Shown here: positions 16,771 through 26,639 of the stretch, piece by piece
Numbering within the stretch: position 1 is the stretch's first letter
Layout of the letters: the number at the start of each line of letters is the position of its first letter
Source: Clostridiales bacterium
Lineage (GTDB): Bacteria > Bacillota > Clostridia > Lachnospirales > Lachnospiraceae
Reading direction: 5' to 3'
Length of the DNA stretch: 64,000 nt
NCBI GenBank assembly: GCA_020859995.1
Contig: JAJBVE010000057.1
Location: 40,412-104,411, forward strand
The notes under the pieces: model-generated
Told to the model about the DNA's origin: nothing
The model's database searches: none
Seen by the model: only the letters and a program-made list of their open reading frames with translations
Position numbers and translations under genes: made by a program

Positions 16771-17814
16771 ATGGCATTGACAAATGCACAGTATGATGAG
16801 ATTATGCGGGAATATCAGCGCCGCCAGAATCAGGTGCGGGAGGCACTTTCGGCCAGGGAGAGGGAGGTTTATGATCGCATCCCCGAGCTGGCCAGGCTGG
16901 ATGAGAGGATTGCCTCTGAGAGTACGGCGTACGCACGCGCACTGCTGGCGGAGGATGGCACAGCGGAAGACTCACCGGCTTCCCGGAGCGGCGGCGGTGA
17001 AAGCGGTATCTCTGCCTTAAAGACACGCATTGAAGAGATCAGTGCTGAAAAAGAACGCCTGTTAAAAAGGGCTGGTTTCCCGAAGGGCTACCTGGAGCCG
17101 GAGTATTTCTGCGCGGATTGCCAGGACACCGGCTATATCGGCCAGGAGAAATGTCATTGCTTCCGCCAGGCGATCATTGACCTGCTGTATGCACAGTCCA
17201 ATCTGCGCAGGAGTATGCAGGGGGAGACCTTCAATGCATTTTCTCTGGATTATTATCCGGAAACTATGACGGATCCCGTCACCGGACTTACGGCTGCCGA
17301 GATGGCCAGACGGGCGCTGCAGGAGTGCAGGCGCTTTGTGAGAGACTTTGACCAGGAGCCGGACAATCTGTTTCTGTCAGGAGATACGGGACTGGGCAAG
17401 ACCTTTTTATCGCACTGCGTCGCAAACGCGCTTCTTGAGAGCACGCATTCTGTGGTTTATTTTTCCGCGTTCCGGCTGTTTGAACTGTTGGCGGACGCGT
17501 CCTTTGGGCGGGTTGATGCGAATGAGGCGGGGGAGATGGACCGGTATATTTATGACTGCGATCTGCTGATTATCGACGACCTGGGGACAGAACTGACCAA
17601 TTCCTTTGTCGCCTCAGAATTGTTCCTGGTACTGAACGAGCGGATCCTGCGCCGGAAAAGTACACTGATATCGACCAATCTTTCTCTGGCGTCGATCGCA
17701 GATCTTTATTCAGAACGTGTGCTTTCCAGGATCACGAGCAATTACCGGATGCTGCGCCTGATCGGCGATGATATCCGTATACAGAAGCGCATTCGGGCAT
17801 CCGGAGCTGATTAA
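16771..17814 (+). CDS. DnaI/DnaC-type replicative helicase loader
   Basis: The 347-residue AAA+ ATPase has an N-terminal coiled region and then a zinc-knuckle CADCQDTGYIGQEKCHC at about residues 114-130. The Walker A GDTGLGKT lies near 204-211 and Walker B LLIIDDLGTE near 265. An arginine in ERVLSRITSNYRM could act as the finger. The family loads the hexameric DnaB helicase on DNA with DnaD and DnaB-type primosome proteins. The IstB transposase helper shares the ATPase core, but no IstA gene is near and the zinc knuckle favours a loader. It follows dnaD and probably shares its transcript. Confidence 0.87.
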   Translation: MALTNAQYDEIMREYQRRQNQVREALSAREREVYDRIPELARLDERIASESTAYARALLAEDGTAEDSPASRSGGGESGISALKTRIEEISAEKERLLKRAGFPKGYLEPEYFCADCQDTGYIGQEKCHCFRQAIIDLLYAQSNLRRSMQGETFNAFSLDYYPETMTDPVTGLTAAEMARRALQECRRFVRDFDQEPDNLFLSGDTGLGKTFLSHCVANALLESTHSVVYFSAFRLFELLADASFGRVDANEAGEMDRYIYDCDLLIIDDLGTELTNSFVASELFLVLNERILRRKSTLISTNLSLASIADLYSERVLSRITSNYRMLRLIGDDIRIQKRIRASGAD

Positions 17815-17875
17815 ATGATTTGATTTATCTGGCTGATAAAATGAAATGATACGACGTATTTTGGGAGGAAAAAAG

Positions 17876-19057
17876 ATGGAGTTTCAAACGGGTTATGAGA
17901 GGAATCTGGATTCGATTCCGGTCGGTGATCTGGGAATTATCGCGCTTTCAAGCTGCGAGGAGATGGGACGTAAGATCGATGCCCACATTGTAAACTGGCG
18001 TTCGGAGCGTGTGCATGAGCATCAGGGAAGTCCCCTGCTGGCCGGATATGACCGGCCGTCTTATCTGGTGAGCACTGAGGTGCCGCGTTTCGGCTCCGGC
18101 GAGGGTAAGGGACAGATCAATGATTCTGTGCGGGGCAAGGACATTTACATCCTGGTGGATGTATGCAATTACAGTGTGACATACTCTTTGAACGGCTATA
18201 CAAACTGCATGTCTCCGGATGATCATTTTCAGGATCTGAAGCGTATCATCGCAGCGATCGGGGGAAAGGCGCGCAGAGTCAATGTCATTATGCCGTTTCT
18301 CTATGAGAGCCGCCAGTTTACCCGCGCGGGCAGAGAATCTCTGGACTGCGCGATTGCCCTTCAGGAGCTTGTCAAGATGGGGGTTGAAAATATTATCACG
18401 TTCGACGCGCATGATCCGAGAGTGCAGAACGCAATCCCCCTTCACGGATTTGAAAATATACTTCCGGTTTATCAGTTTATCAAAGGCCTGTTCCGCGCGG
18501 CCGGCGATCTTCAGATTGACCCGGAGCATCTGATGGTCATCAGTCCGGACGAAGGCGCTGCCGGGAGAGCCATCTATATGGCTAACCTGCTCGGGGTAGA
18601 TATGGGGATGTTCTATAAGAGACGTGATTATGCCCGCACGGTAAATGGCAAGCATCCGGTGGTGGCGCACGAATTTCTCGGCAGAGATTTAAGCGGAAAG
18701 GACGTGGTCCTGATCGATGATATGATTGTCAGCGGCAACAGCATGCTGGCCGCGGCCGGGCAGCTGAAAAAAAGGCACGCGGGACGCGTGCTGATCTGCG
18801 CGACCTTTGGTCTGTTTACAAAGAGTCTGGAAAAGTTTGACCGGGCTTATGAGGAAGGATTGTTTGACGCGCTGGTGACCACCAATCTGGTGTACCAGCC
18901 GCCGGAACTTCTGGCAAAGCCGTACTATACAGGCTGCGATCTGAGTAAATATCTTGCATTGCTGATCGATACGCTGAACCATGACAGCTCGGTCAGCAGC
19001 CTTCTGACACCGACCGGCAGGATTCATAAGTTCCTGGCGGCGCACAAACCGCAGTAA
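17876..19057 (+). CDS. prs: Ribose-phosphate pyrophosphokinase, long clostridial form
   Basis: The 393-residue enzyme makes PRPP from ribose 5-phosphate and ATP for nucleotide, histidine and tryptophan synthesis. The ATG at 17876 follows GGGAGG; an ATG at 17846 has no ribosome site. The region FLYESRQFTRAGRESLDCAI is an equivalent of the catalytic flexible loop. ITFDAHDPRVQNAI holds metal-binding Asp and His residues. The PRPP-binding loop is VVLIDDMIVSGNSML near residues 283-297. The protein is about 75 residues longer than standard bacterial PRPP synthetase, with extra sequence at both ends. This long form is known from Lachnospiraceae. It may be co-transcribed with the primosome genes. Confidence 0.88.
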   Translation: MEFQTGYERNLDSIPVGDLGIIALSSCEEMGRKIDAHIVNWRSERVHEHQGSPLLAGYDRPSYLVSTEVPRFGSGEGKGQINDSVRGKDIYILVDVCNYSVTYSLNGYTNCMSPDDHFQDLKRIIAAIGGKARRVNVIMPFLYESRQFTRAGRESLDCAIALQELVKMGVENIITFDAHDPRVQNAIPLHGFENILPVYQFIKGLFRAAGDLQIDPEHLMVISPDEGAAGRAIYMANLLGVDMGMFYKRRDYARTVNGKHPVVAHEFLGRDLSGKDVVLIDDMIVSGNSMLAAAGQLKKRHAGRVLICATFGLFTKSLEKFDRAYEEGLFDALVTTNLVYQPPELLAKPYYTGCDLSKYLALLIDTLNHDSSVSSLLTPTGRIHKFLAAHKPQ

Positions 19058-19064
19058 AATGAAT

Positions 19065-19095
19065 CGGACAGGGGAACGTCTTTTTTCCCTGTCCG
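19065..19095 (+). terminator. Hairpin after PRPP synthetase gene
   Basis: CGGACAGGG at 19065-19073 pairs with CCCTGTCCG at 19087-19095. The T run lies in the loop and not after the stem, so termination is uncertain. GGACAGG-based stems recur after spoVG at 23940 and before the GntR gene near 29918. Confidence 0.4.
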
Positions 19096-19150
19096 CTGTG
19101 CCAGGCGCGGGCAGCTTTAACTGTTAATTTCCTCTCGCAGCCCTGCGCAT

Positions 19151-19189
19151 AAAAAGAAAAGGAGGCCGGCATGTACGTGCGCGGCCTCA
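19151..19189 (-). terminator. Terminator of murC
   Basis: Read on the minus strand, GAGGCCG (19188-19182) and CGGCCTC (19168-19162) form a stem. It is followed by CTTTTCTTTTT. It lies just past the murC stop, between converging genes. Confidence 0.8.
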
Positions 19190-19193
19190 GATT

Positions 19194-20588
19194 TTACTTA
19201 CCAAGCAGCCTTTCACCGATTTTAAACACATCTCCGGCGCCCATGGTGATCAGCAGATCCCCGGGAGCGCAATTTTCAAGCAGAAACGTCTCAATTTCAT
19301 CAAAGGTTGGAAAATACCAGGCATCGGTCCCTTTCTCTGCGATCTTCTGCCCAAGCAGCTCTGAACTGACCCCCAGGTTATCAGTCTCTCTGGCTGCATA
19401 AATATCAGCCAGCACCACCTTGTCAGCCAGGGTGAGCGCGTCCGCGAATTCATCGAGCAGCGCCTTTGTGCGGGAATAGGTGTGGGGCTGGAAGACACAC
19501 CAGATCCGCTTCGCCGGATATTTTTTTGCTGCCTGCAGCGTGGCCCGGATTTCGGTTGGATGGTGCGCGTAATCATCGATAATGGTGACACCGCCGACAA
19601 CACCTTTTTTCTGGAAACGTCGGTCTGTGCCATAGAAGCTGGAAAGCCCCTCCGCGATCGTCTCCCCGGAAACACCGAGTAGGTCCGTGCAGGCAATGGC
19701 AGCCGCCGCGTTATCGACATTGTGTGCGCCGGGGACATTCAGAGAGAAATGCCCGAGAAGCCGGTCTTCCTTTTCTGCACGATCTGACGCGTACAGGTCA
19801 AAGCTCGCGCATCCGAGCTCGTCCCAGGTGATATGCTCTGCATGATAATCTCCGCACCCGGCGCCGAAGGTCACAACACGGCAGGGGAGTCCCTCGGAAA
19901 AGGTTTTCAGATCCGGAATCTGCGCATGAATGAGCAGGGTCCCTCCCACAGGGATTTTCTCCGCAAACAGGCGGAAGGAATGGCGGATATCATCCAGATC
20001 ATGGAAGAAATCCAGATGATCCGCGTCTATATTTAAGATCACGCCGATCATTGGCTGCAGATGCAGAAAACTGTTTGTATATTCGCAGGCCTCCGTCAGA
20101 AAATAATCCGAACCGCCTATGCGGATATTCCCGCCGATCGAGGGCAGGATGCCGCCGACAGAAATAGTCGGATCCAGCTTCTGGGCCATCATAATATGGG
20201 CGATCATAGAGGTCGTGGTGGTTTTGCCGTGCGTACCGGCTACGGCAGCCGAGATCGGGTAATTTTTCATCAGCTGGCCGAGCAGCTCTGCGCGGGACAT
20301 CATGGGAATCCCGGCAGCTTCTGCGGCCGCGTATTCCGGGTTGTCCGGGTGGATGGCTGCCGTGTAGACGACCAGATCAATATCGTCCGTCACATTCGCT
20401 GCACTCTGAGGGACAGAAATCCTGGCTCCCAGCTCGCCAAGATGCGCGGTCAGCTCACTTTTTTTTGAATCCGAGCCGCTGACGGTAAAGCCCCGGTCTA
20501 AAAGAATTGCCGCCAGACCACTCATACTGATGCCGCCAATGCCAATAAAATGAATATGGGCAGGGCGGCTAAAATCTATCTGATACAT
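19194..20588 (-). CDS. murC: UDP-N-acetylmuramate--L-alanine ligase
   Basis: The 464-residue cytoplasmic ligase adds L-alanine to UDP-MurNAc, the first peptide step of peptidoglycan synthesis. The N-terminal UDP-binding motif is HFIGIGGISMSGLA at about residues 13-26. The ATP loop is GTHGKTTTTS at 118-127. The central domain has LTEACEYTNSFL and LNIDADHLDFF, and the C-terminal domain has IDDYAHHPTEI and FQPHTYSR, all typical of MurC. Length is normal. It is alone on the minus strand with its own terminator. The start ATG follows AAGGAG. Confidence 0.96.
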   Translation of the reverse strand: MYQIDFSRPAHIHFIGIGGISMSGLAAILLDRGFTVSGSDSKKSELTAHLGELGARISVPQSAANVTDDIDLVVYTAAIHPDNPEYAAAEAAGIPMMSRAELLGQLMKNYPISAAVAGTHGKTTTTSMIAHIMMAQKLDPTISVGGILPSIGGNIRIGGSDYFLTEACEYTNSFLHLQPMIGVILNIDADHLDFFHDLDDIRHSFRLFAEKIPVGGTLLIHAQIPDLKTFSEGLPCRVVTFGAGCGDYHAEHITWDELGCASFDLYASDRAEKEDRLLGHFSLNVPGAHNVDNAAAAIACTDLLGVSGETIAEGLSSFYGTDRRFQKKGVVGGVTIIDDYAHHPTEIRATLQAAKKYPAKRIWCVFQPHTYSRTKALLDEFADALTLADKVVLADIYAARETDNLGVSSELLGQKIAEKGTDAWYFPTFDEIETFLLENCAPGDLLITMGAGDVFKIGERLLGK

Positions 20589-20926
20589 GCTCCAAATTTC
20601 TCCTTTGACTGTTCCTGATTGAAAGGTCCCGATTTTCAGTGAAAATCAAGTCCTTCTATGATTATACTCATATTTTTCAGATTGTCCATGAAAAAATACC
20701 CCGGCGCCTGACGCTATAGTCGGAACGTCTGCTCTGCATCGGTTTTGCCTTCCTTTCGCTTCCACAGGCATGCTGTCAACCATCCGGCAGGAATTGTGTA
20801 CAAAAGAAAACAAGAATTTTCGCCAAAATGGCAAATATCTTTTTCGAGAATAAACAGCTATATTCAATTAGCCTGTTATTTGAGATAAAAAACAGAGAAA
20901 AAATATAAAAATAATTGTAAAAAATG
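20589..20926. other. Intergenic region between murC and glgC
   Basis: This stretch between divergent genes becomes very AT-rich from about 20800 to 20940. It should hold the murC promoter. I see no gene and no convincing RNA structure before the glgC promoter. Confidence 0.4.
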
Positions 20927-20955
20927 TTCACTATTTGAAAAAGGTGTGGTATAAT
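20927..20955 (+). promoter_or_regulatory. Promoter of glgC-glgD
   Basis: TATAAT at 20950-20955 is a perfect -10 element. TTCACT at 20927-20932 is a partial -35, with a 17-base spacer. The resulting leader would be about 180 nt long before the GTG start. Confidence 0.6.
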
Positions 20956-20956
20956 C

Positions 20957-21115
20957 TGCCACAAGGGGCGCTGGACGTCCAGTGGACGTCCGCTTAGCGC
21001 CGACCGGAGCGAAGCGGAGAACCGGCTTGCCGGTGGATACCTTGTGGCTCCTGCCGCAAGGGGTACCAGCGAAGCTGGTGGATGCCTTAGGGCTCCTGCC
21101 ACAAGGGACTAACCT
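20957..21115. repeat. Repeat-rich leader of glgC (R2-related)
   Basis: Between the promoter and the ribosome site lies a stretch built of short repeats. CTGCCACAAGGG near 20956 recurs near 21096, with a CTGCCGCAAGGG version between them. GGACGTCC occurs twice near 20974. GACCGGAGCGAAGCGGAGA at 21002-21020 recurs exactly at 46953-46971. Small hairpins such as ACCGGCTTGCCGGT and ACCAGCGAAGCTGGT are visible. It would be transcribed as leader RNA. Confidence 0.6.
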
Positions 21116-21139
21116 ATTTTGACTTGCAGAGGTGATAAC

Positions 21140-22423
21140 GTGATTAAGAAAGAAATGATAGCGATGCTGCTGGCGGGCGGACAGGGCAGCCGGCTGGGTG
21201 TGCTGACCTCGAAGGTAGCCAAGCCGGCAGTCGCGTTTGGCGGGAAATACCGGATTATCGATTTCCCCCTCAGCAATTGCATTAATTCCGGTGTGGATAC
21301 GGTAGGGGTGCTTACACAGTACCAGCCCCTCCGGCTGAATACACATATCGGCATCGGCATCCCGTGGGATCTTGACAGAAACGAGGGCGGAGTGACGGTG
21401 CTCCCTCCTTACGAAAAGGTGGAAAAGACCCAGTGGTATACCGGTACCGCAAATGCCATTTATCAGAACCTTACCTATATGGAGTCGTTCCATCCGGATT
21501 ACGTGCTGATTCTGTCGGGCGACCATATTTATAAAATGGATTATGAGGTGATGCTCAATTTTCACAAGGCGCACGGCGCGGATGTCAGCATTGCCGTGAT
21601 GCCTGTACCGGAATCAGAGGCGAGCCGTTTTGGTATCGTAGTGACGAACGAGGATGGCCGGATCCTGGAGTTTCAGGAAAAACCGGAGCATCCCAAGAGC
21701 AACCTCGCGTCCATGGGCATTTATATTTTCACCTGGAAAGCTCTGAAGGATGCGCTTTTAGCCCTTTCGGAACAGAGCGGGTGTGACTTTGGAAAGCATG
21801 TGATTCCGTACTGTCATGAAAAGGGCGAGACCCTTGTGGCATATGAGTTCAACGGCTACTGGAAGGATGTGGGCACTCTCGGATCGTACTGGGAGGCCAA
21901 TATGGAGCTGATCGACATTATCCCGGAATTCAATCTCTACGAGGAATTCTGGAAGATTTATACGAAAAACGACATCCTGCCGCCACAGTACGCTTCCGCG
22001 GATTCTGTGATTGAGCGCTGCCTGGTCGGAGACGGCTCCGAGATCTACGGAAAGGTCTATAATTCGATTATCGGCTGCGGCGTAGTCATCGAAGAAGGAG
22101 CCGAGGTGCGGGACTCGATCATTATGCAGAACACCGTCATAGGCGCGGGATCGAACCTTTATAAGGCGGTTGTCGCGGAAAATGTGACGGTTGGCGAGCG
22201 GGTGAAGATGGGTGTCGGCGAGGAAGTGCCGAACCGGAAAAAGCCTTCTGTGTACGCGTACGGTCTGACGGTGGTCGGTGAAGATTCGGTGATTCCTCCG
22301 GATGTCAGCATTGGCAAGAATACAGCCATCACAGGTTATACCATTTGGGAAGATTATCCGGGAGGGTGGCTGGCCTCCGGAGAGACGCTGGAATCCCAGA
22401 GAAAGGCAGGTGATGCGCTATGA
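21140..22423 (+). CDS. glgC: Glucose-1-phosphate adenylyltransferase, catalytic subunit
   Basis: The 427-residue enzyme makes ADP-glucose for glycogen synthesis. The GTG at 21140 is chosen because AGAGGTGAT lies just upstream; an ATG at 21119 has no ribosome site. The nucleotide loop is [11 protein letters not shown] at about residues 10-20. Typical blocks include [39 protein letters not shown] and GYWKDVGT. The C-terminal part is a left-handed beta-helix of hexapeptide repeats. The gene overlaps glgD by four bases (ATGA), which indicates translational coupling and a hetero-oligomeric enzyme. The promoter at 20927 leads to a long repeat-rich leader. Confidence 0.95.
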   Translation: MIKKEMIAMLLAGGQGSRLGVLTSKVAKPAVAFGGKYRIIDFPLSNCINSGVDTVGVLTQYQPLRLNTHIGIGIPWDLDRNEGGVTVLPPYEKVEKTQWYTGTANAIYQNLTYMESFHPDYVLILSGDHIYKMDYEVMLNFHKAHGADVSIAVMPVPESEASRFGIVVTNEDGRILEFQEKPEHPKSNLASMGIYIFTWKALKDALLALSEQSGCDFGKHVIPYCHEKGETLVAYEFNGYWKDVGTLGSYWEANMELIDIIPEFNLYEEFWKIYTKNDILPPQYASADSVIERCLVGDGSEIYGKVYNSIIGCGVVIEEGAEVRDSIIMQNTVIGAGSNLYKAVVAENVTVGERVKMGVGEEVPNRKKPSVYAYGLTVVGEDSVIPPDVSIGKNTAITGYTIWEDYPGGWLASGETLESQRKAGDAL

Positions 22424-23535
22424 GGGCGGTAGGAATGATTCTGGCCGGCGGCAACAGCTACCGGATGAAGGAGCTTTCCAATCGGCGCGCGGTCGCAGCC
22501 ATGCCGATAGCCGGGAGCTTCCGTGCGATTGACTTTTCCTTGAGCAGCATGTCCAATTCGGGCATCCAGAAGGTGGCGGTGCTGACGCAGTTCAATTCCA
22601 GGTCGCTGGATCAGCACTTAAGTTCTTCGAAGTGGTGGGACTTCGGCAGAAAACAGGGAGGATTGTTTATCTTTCCGCCCATGCTGACTACAGACAACAG
22701 CCACTGGTACCGGGGAACGGCCGACGCGATCCACCAGAATCTGGATTTCTTAAAAGACTGCCATGAGCCTTATGTGGTGATCGCCTCGGGCGACGGCATC
22801 TACAAGCTTGATTACGCGAAGGTACTGGAATACCATATCGCGAAAAAGGCAGATATCACGGTCATATGCAAGGAATTTCCGCCCGGGGAGGACGTTACCA
22901 GATTTGGACTTGTCCAGATGAATGAGGACCACAGAATCGTCCAGTTTGACGAAAAGCCGGTGACGGCCGTATCCAATATGGTTTCCTGCGGAATCTATGT
23001 GATCCGCCGCAGAATGCTGATTGAGCTGATCGAGCAGGCGATCTACGAAGGCAGACATGATTTTGTGAGAGACATTCTGATCCGCTATAAGGACGTCAAG
23101 CGGATTTATGGGTATGTGATGGACGGCTATTGGAGCAACATCGCTTCCGTGGATTCCTATTACCGGACGAATATGGATTTCCTGAAAAAAGATGTGCGGG
23201 ATTATTTTTTCAGGGAGCATCCGGATGTGCACTCTAAGGTAGACGACAATCCTCCGGCTAAATACAACCCTGGCAGTCATGTGAGAAACAGCCTGATTGC
23301 CAACGGCTGTATCCTCAATGGCACAGTGGAAAATTCCGTTATTTTCAAGAAGGTGTTTGTCGGAAACAACTGCGTGATCAAAAACTCGGTGGTGTTAAAT
23401 GACGTTTATCTGGGGGATAATGTTTACCTGGAAAACTGCATCGTAGAGAGCCGGGGGACGATCCGGGCGGATTCCCGGATCGTGGGAGAGGACGGCGTGA
23501 GGATTGTGATTGCATCAGAAGAGAGATATACGTGA
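22420..23535 (+). CDS. glgD: Glucose-1-phosphate adenylyltransferase regulatory subunit
   Basis: The 371-residue paralogue of GlgC is found with it in many Firmicutes. The nucleotide loop is altered to [13 protein letters not shown] and the ATP-site arginine/lysine pattern differs from GlgC. In known GlgCD enzymes GlgD modulates affinity rather than carrying most of the activity. [19 protein letters not shown] and [13 protein letters not shown] are family blocks. Hexapeptide repeats are visible at the end. The start overlaps the glgC stop. It closes the two-gene operon; spoVG begins 73 bp downstream. Confidence 0.93.
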   Translation: MRAVGMILAGGNSYRMKELSNRRAVAAMPIAGSFRAIDFSLSSMSNSGIQKVAVLTQFNSRSLDQHLSSSKWWDFGRKQGGLFIFPPMLTTDNSHWYRGTADAIHQNLDFLKDCHEPYVVIASGDGIYKLDYAKVLEYHIAKKADITVICKEFPPGEDVTRFGLVQMNEDHRIVQFDEKPVTAVSNMVSCGIYVIRRRMLIELIEQAIYEGRHDFVRDILIRYKDVKRIYGYVMDGYWSNIASVDSYYRTNMDFLKKDVRDYFFREHPDVHSKVDDNPPAKYNPGSHVRNSLIANGCILNGTVENSVIFKKVFVGNNCVIKNSVVLNDVYLGDNVYLENCIVESRGTIRADSRIVGEDGVRIVIASEERYT

Positions 23536-23608
23536 AAATCTCTTCGCATAGATATGGAAATACTTATTTTTAATTATTCCGGTTGATCCGGGTCAGGGGG
23601 TAAGGTCA

Positions 23609-23884
23609 ATGACGATAACTGACGTAAGAGTACGAAAGGTTGCAAAAGAAGGCAAGATGAAAGCGATCGTGTCGATTACGCTCGACGGAGAATTTGTTGT
23701 ACACGATATCAAAGTGATTGAAGGAGAGAAAGGGCTGTTTATCGCGATGCCCAGCCGGAAGGCCGCGGACGGCGAATACCGGGATATCGCTCATCCGATC
23801 AATTCTCAGACGCGTGAAAGAATACAGCGGATTATTCTGGATGAATATGAAAAAGCTATGGCTGTGGAGACGGAAGAAGAGTAA
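23609..23884 (+). CDS. spoVG: SpoVG family RNA-binding regulator
   Basis: The 91-residue protein matches SpoVG in length and in its blocks [35 protein letters not shown] and YRDIAHPIN. SpoVG is a small nucleic-acid-binding regulator linked to sporulation, septation and virulence in Firmicutes. It may be read from the glgCD transcript or from its own promoter. A strong terminator follows at 23939. The start follows GGGGG about nine bases upstream. Confidence 0.95.
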   Translation: MTITDVRVRKVAKEGKMKAIVSITLDGEFVVHDIKVIEGEKGLFIAMPSRKAADGEYRDIAHPINSQTRERIQRIILDEYEKAMAVETEEE

Positions 23885-23938
23885 GGCTGCAGCATAGCTG
23901 CTAAATTCCGTTTGCGGTTGTGCGTATTTGAAAAGGAA

Positions 23939-23976
23939 AGGGACAGGGGATTTGCCAATCTCCTGTCCCTTTTTTC
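23939..23976 (+). terminator. Terminator of spoVG
   Basis: GGGACAGG at 23940-23947 pairs with CCTGTCCC at 23962-23969, extended by GAT/ATC pairs. A run of T residues follows at once. This is a classical intrinsic terminator. Confidence 0.9.
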
Positions 23977-24110
23977 AGCCCCGACCCTTCGCGAAGCGAA
24001 CTCAGTTGGTCGGGGCGTCCTGCCCTCGCCGGGAGCATCCTCGCCCTTCGGGCGGGATATCCGCCGACCAAAGGGAGGGGGCACTACCGAAGCAGCCCCG
24101 ACCCATTTTT
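23977..24110. repeat. Inverted-repeat element between spoVG and plsC
   Basis: GCCCCGACC at 23978-23986 pairs with GGTCGGGGC at 24008-24016 and recurs directly at 24095. The loop holds TTCGCGAA. A second hairpin, CGCCC-TTC-GGGCG, lies near 24042. The element fills the space between the converging genes and may help stop transcription from either side. Confidence 0.5.
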
Positions 24111-24845
24111 TCAGCAGGCATGTGCTTCCAGCATTTTCGCGATTTCTGCGCTCACATATTTGCCGAGCGCTTTCTGATCCTCCTTCGGGAGCTCCGACGG
24201 ATAGATAGGTGCGCCGTATTCGAGAATGACATGGCCTTTTCGCACATGGGGCGTATGATCCTCGAAGATCGCCGAGGAGCCGCTGATCGCCATCGGGATG
24301 ATGGGGCAGCCGGTTTTGGTGGCGATTTTGAAGGAACCCTCATGGAAGGGGAGCATGTCAAGCTCGCTTTTTCCCCGGCTGCGTGTCCCTTCCGGGAAGA
24401 TGGTGATCGAGACTCCGTTCTTGACCAGCTCGATGCACGTAAGGATGGTCTTCATCCCTGCCCGGATGTCTTTGCGGTCAAGGAACTGGCAGTGCAGAAA
24501 TTTCATCCAGCGGGAGAGCAGCGGGATTTTGAGCATCTCCTTTTTGGCTACATAGCCAGTCGGTCTCGGGCAGCGCGCATAGGTAATTATGATATCAAAA
24601 TAGCTGCGGTGGTTCCCGATATAGAGCACCGGCGTGTCCTTAGGAACGTTTTCCTCGCCGATCACGGTGAGATCAATCCCGGCCAGGCGCGAGATGACCC
24701 GCAAGGCCCACTGGACGATCCGCAGCGAGCTTTTGTCGCGCACAGCAGGATAGCGCCTGCCGATCAGCCATTCCACCAGAAAAATTGGAATGGACGCGAT
24801 CAGAAAGCAGATTACAAAAAGTATGATCAGAAAAAAACGAATCAT
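24111..24845 (-). CDS. plsC: 1-acyl-sn-glycerol-3-phosphate acyltransferase
   Basis: The 244-residue membrane enzyme makes phosphatidic acid from lysophosphatidic acid. The start at 24845 gives an N-terminal membrane segment (MIRFFLIILFVICFLIASIP). The catalytic HX4D motif is NHRSYFD. The substrate-binding block is TIFPEGTRSRGKSE. Both motifs are in the normal spacing. The malQ stop lies seven bases upstream on the same strand, so the two genes are probably co-transcribed. No functional link between the two is obvious. Confidence 0.93.
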   Translation of the reverse strand: MIRFFLIILFVICFLIASIPIFLVEWLIGRRYPAVRDKSSLRIVQWALRVISRLAGIDLTVIGEENVPKDTPVLYIGNHRSYFDIIITYARCPRPTGYVAKKEMLKIPLLSRWMKFLHCQFLDRKDIRAGMKTILTCIELVKNGVSITIFPEGTRSRGKSELDMLPFHEGSFKIATKTGCPIIPMAISGSSAIFEDHTPHVRKGHVILEYGAPIYPSELPKEDQKALGKYVSAEIAKMLEAHAC

Positions 24846-24852
24846 GAAATAT

Positions 24853-26397
24853 TCATCCCAGTCTTCCGTATAATTTCGTCGTCTCCAGCAGCCATTTTGC
24901 AAGTCCGTCGTGCAGGTCGCCTTTCTTAAAGCGGAACGCCCAGTTTGCCGCCGCGACGCCCGGCGTGTTCATGCGCGCCTCACTTCCGAGCTGCAGAAGA
25001 TCCTGCACGGGGAATACGACATATTTTGCGATGCTGTTCATGGCGATGCAGATGAAATCATGTCCCACATTGCTGCCGTCCGCGTTCACCATGCGGCGGA
25101 TACGGTCCTGTACCATATCGGGCTGCACCTTGTACCAGCCCATGGTGGTATCGTTGTCATGGGTGCCGGTGTAGCAGATGCAGTTTGGCGTCGTATAATA
25201 AAACGGGATGTAAGTGGTATCGCCCATGTCGCCAAAGCCGAACTGTAATACCTTCATGCCGGGGAACCCGAAGGAGTCACGAAGGTGTTCAACCTCCGGC
25301 GTGATCACGCCCAGGTCCTCTGCCCAGATCGGCAGATTTTCGCCAAGCTCTTTTTCGATAGCGTGAAACAGCTTTTCACAGGGTCCCTTGATCCACTGCC
25401 CGTTGACTGCGGTTTCCTCGCCCGCCGGGACGGCCCAGTAGGCTTCGAAGCCGCGGAAATGATCGATGCGGAGAAAATCGGTCAGCTTCAGCTGGCGGCG
25501 CACCCGGCTGATCCACCACAGATAGCCGGTCTCCTCGTGGTAATCCCAGTCATAGAGCGGGTTGCCCCAGAGCTGTCCGGTCGCGCTGAAATAGTCAGGC
25601 GGCACTCCCGCCACGTGACTGGGATACCCCTTCGTATCCAGCTGGAAAAGCCGTTTGTTGCTCCAGACATCCGCGCTGTCTGTGGATACAAAAATCGGCA
25701 TATCTCCGATGATCTGGATTCCTTTTTCGTGCGCGTAATCGCGCAGAGCCAGCCATTGCTCCTGAAACAGAAACTGCAGGAAGCAATAGTAGCGGATCTG
25801 TTCCGAAAGCCCGGCGCGCAGTTCTTTTTTCTGCTTTTCCGTCGGATTGCGGTACTCCGGCTCCCACTCCAGCCAGGAAATGCCGCCCTGCGCGTCCTTG
25901 CAGGCCATAAACAGCGCGTAGTCATCCAGCCAGTCCTTTTCTTCCTCACAGAAAATCTCAAAATTCTCAATCATGGTCTTGTCCGGCGTATGTAAAAATG
26001 CGGTCCAGGCTTTTTTCAGGAGAGAATTTTTAAAACTGATCGCCGGTCCGTAGTCTACCTTGTCCGGATCCCAGTCGGGCATATCCGCGAGATCCTCTTT
26101 CGTCAGCAGATTTTGCCGGATCAGGATGTCCGGGCTGATCAGAAGCGGCTGTCCGGCAAACGCGGACGGCCCCTGGTAAGGGGAATCTCCAAAACCGGTA
26201 GGCCCCAGCGGGAGCACCTGCCACAGGTGCTGGCCGGATTTTTCAAGAAAGTCAACAAAATCATAGGCTCCCGGTCCCAGATCTCCGATCCCGTAAGGGG
26301 AAGGGAAGGAGGTCGGATGGGCCAGGATACCGGATGTCCGTACTTTTTTCGGCTTTTCTGCCGGTTCGGACGGAATGGATACAATCTGTGCGTTCAT
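24853..26397 (-). CDS. malQ: 4-alpha-glucanotransferase (amylomaltase, GH77)
   Basis: The 514-residue cytoplasmic enzyme moves alpha-1,4-glucan segments between chains in maltodextrin and glycogen metabolism. GH77 catalytic blocks are present: RIDHFRGFEAYWAVP with the nucleophile Asp, PIWAEDLGVITPEV with the acid/base Glu, and CYTGTHDNDTTMGWY with the third Asp. The N-terminus has FPSPYGIGDLGPGAYDFVDF, typical of bacterial MalQ. It complements glgC-glgD about 1.3 kb away. plsC follows after seven bases. Confidence 0.95.
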   Translation of the reverse strand: MNAQIVSIPSEPAEKPKKVRTSGILAHPTSFPSPYGIGDLGPGAYDFVDFLEKSGQHLWQVLPLGPTGFGDSPYQGPSAFAGQPLLISPDILIRQNLLTKEDLADMPDWDPDKVDYGPAISFKNSLLKKAWTAFLHTPDKTMIENFEIFCEEEKDWLDDYALFMACKDAQGGISWLEWEPEYRNPTEKQKKELRAGLSEQIRYYCFLQFLFQEQWLALRDYAHEKGIQIIGDMPIFVSTDSADVWSNKRLFQLDTKGYPSHVAGVPPDYFSATGQLWGNPLYDWDYHEETGYLWWISRVRRQLKLTDFLRIDHFRGFEAYWAVPAGEETAVNGQWIKGPCEKLFHAIEKELGENLPIWAEDLGVITPEVEHLRDSFGFPGMKVLQFGFGDMGDTTYIPFYYTTPNCICYTGTHDNDTTMGWYKVQPDMVQDRIRRMVNADGSNVGHDFICIAMNSIAKYVVFPVQDLLQLGSEARMNTPGVAAANWAFRFKKGDLHDGLAKWLLETTKLYGRLG

Positions 26398-26581
26398 AGA
26401 AGTAAGTCTCCTTTTGGTTCGATTTTCTCATTTTAGCACAGAACGGAAACTGAGACAACACAAAAAAAGGAATACTTTTTTCATTCAGGCAATAAAAATG
26501 AAAGAGACGATTTTTAACGGCAGGCAGAAGGATTGCGCTCCGTTTGGCGGCACGATTCCAGGATCCTGCAGATTGTAAAAT

Positions 26582-26612
26582 GATAACTACTGTGAAGATA
26601 CTGAACAGTTAC
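26582..26612. repeat. 27-bp palindromic repeat (family R3), copy 2
   Basis: This copy reads TGTGAAGATACTGAACAGTT in its core and ends with AC. It has a small insertion in the left arm (TAACTAC instead of TAAC) compared with the copy at 7597. It lies just upstream of the PrcB lipoprotein ribosome site. Confidence 0.55.
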
Positions 26613-26639
26613 GTAAAATGAAAATGGGAGGGCGTCAGA

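Noticed and set aside
16771..17814. IstB transposition helper instead of helicase loader
   Set aside because: There is no IstA gene and no terminal inverted repeats. The zinc knuckle and the dnaD neighbour fit a replication loader.
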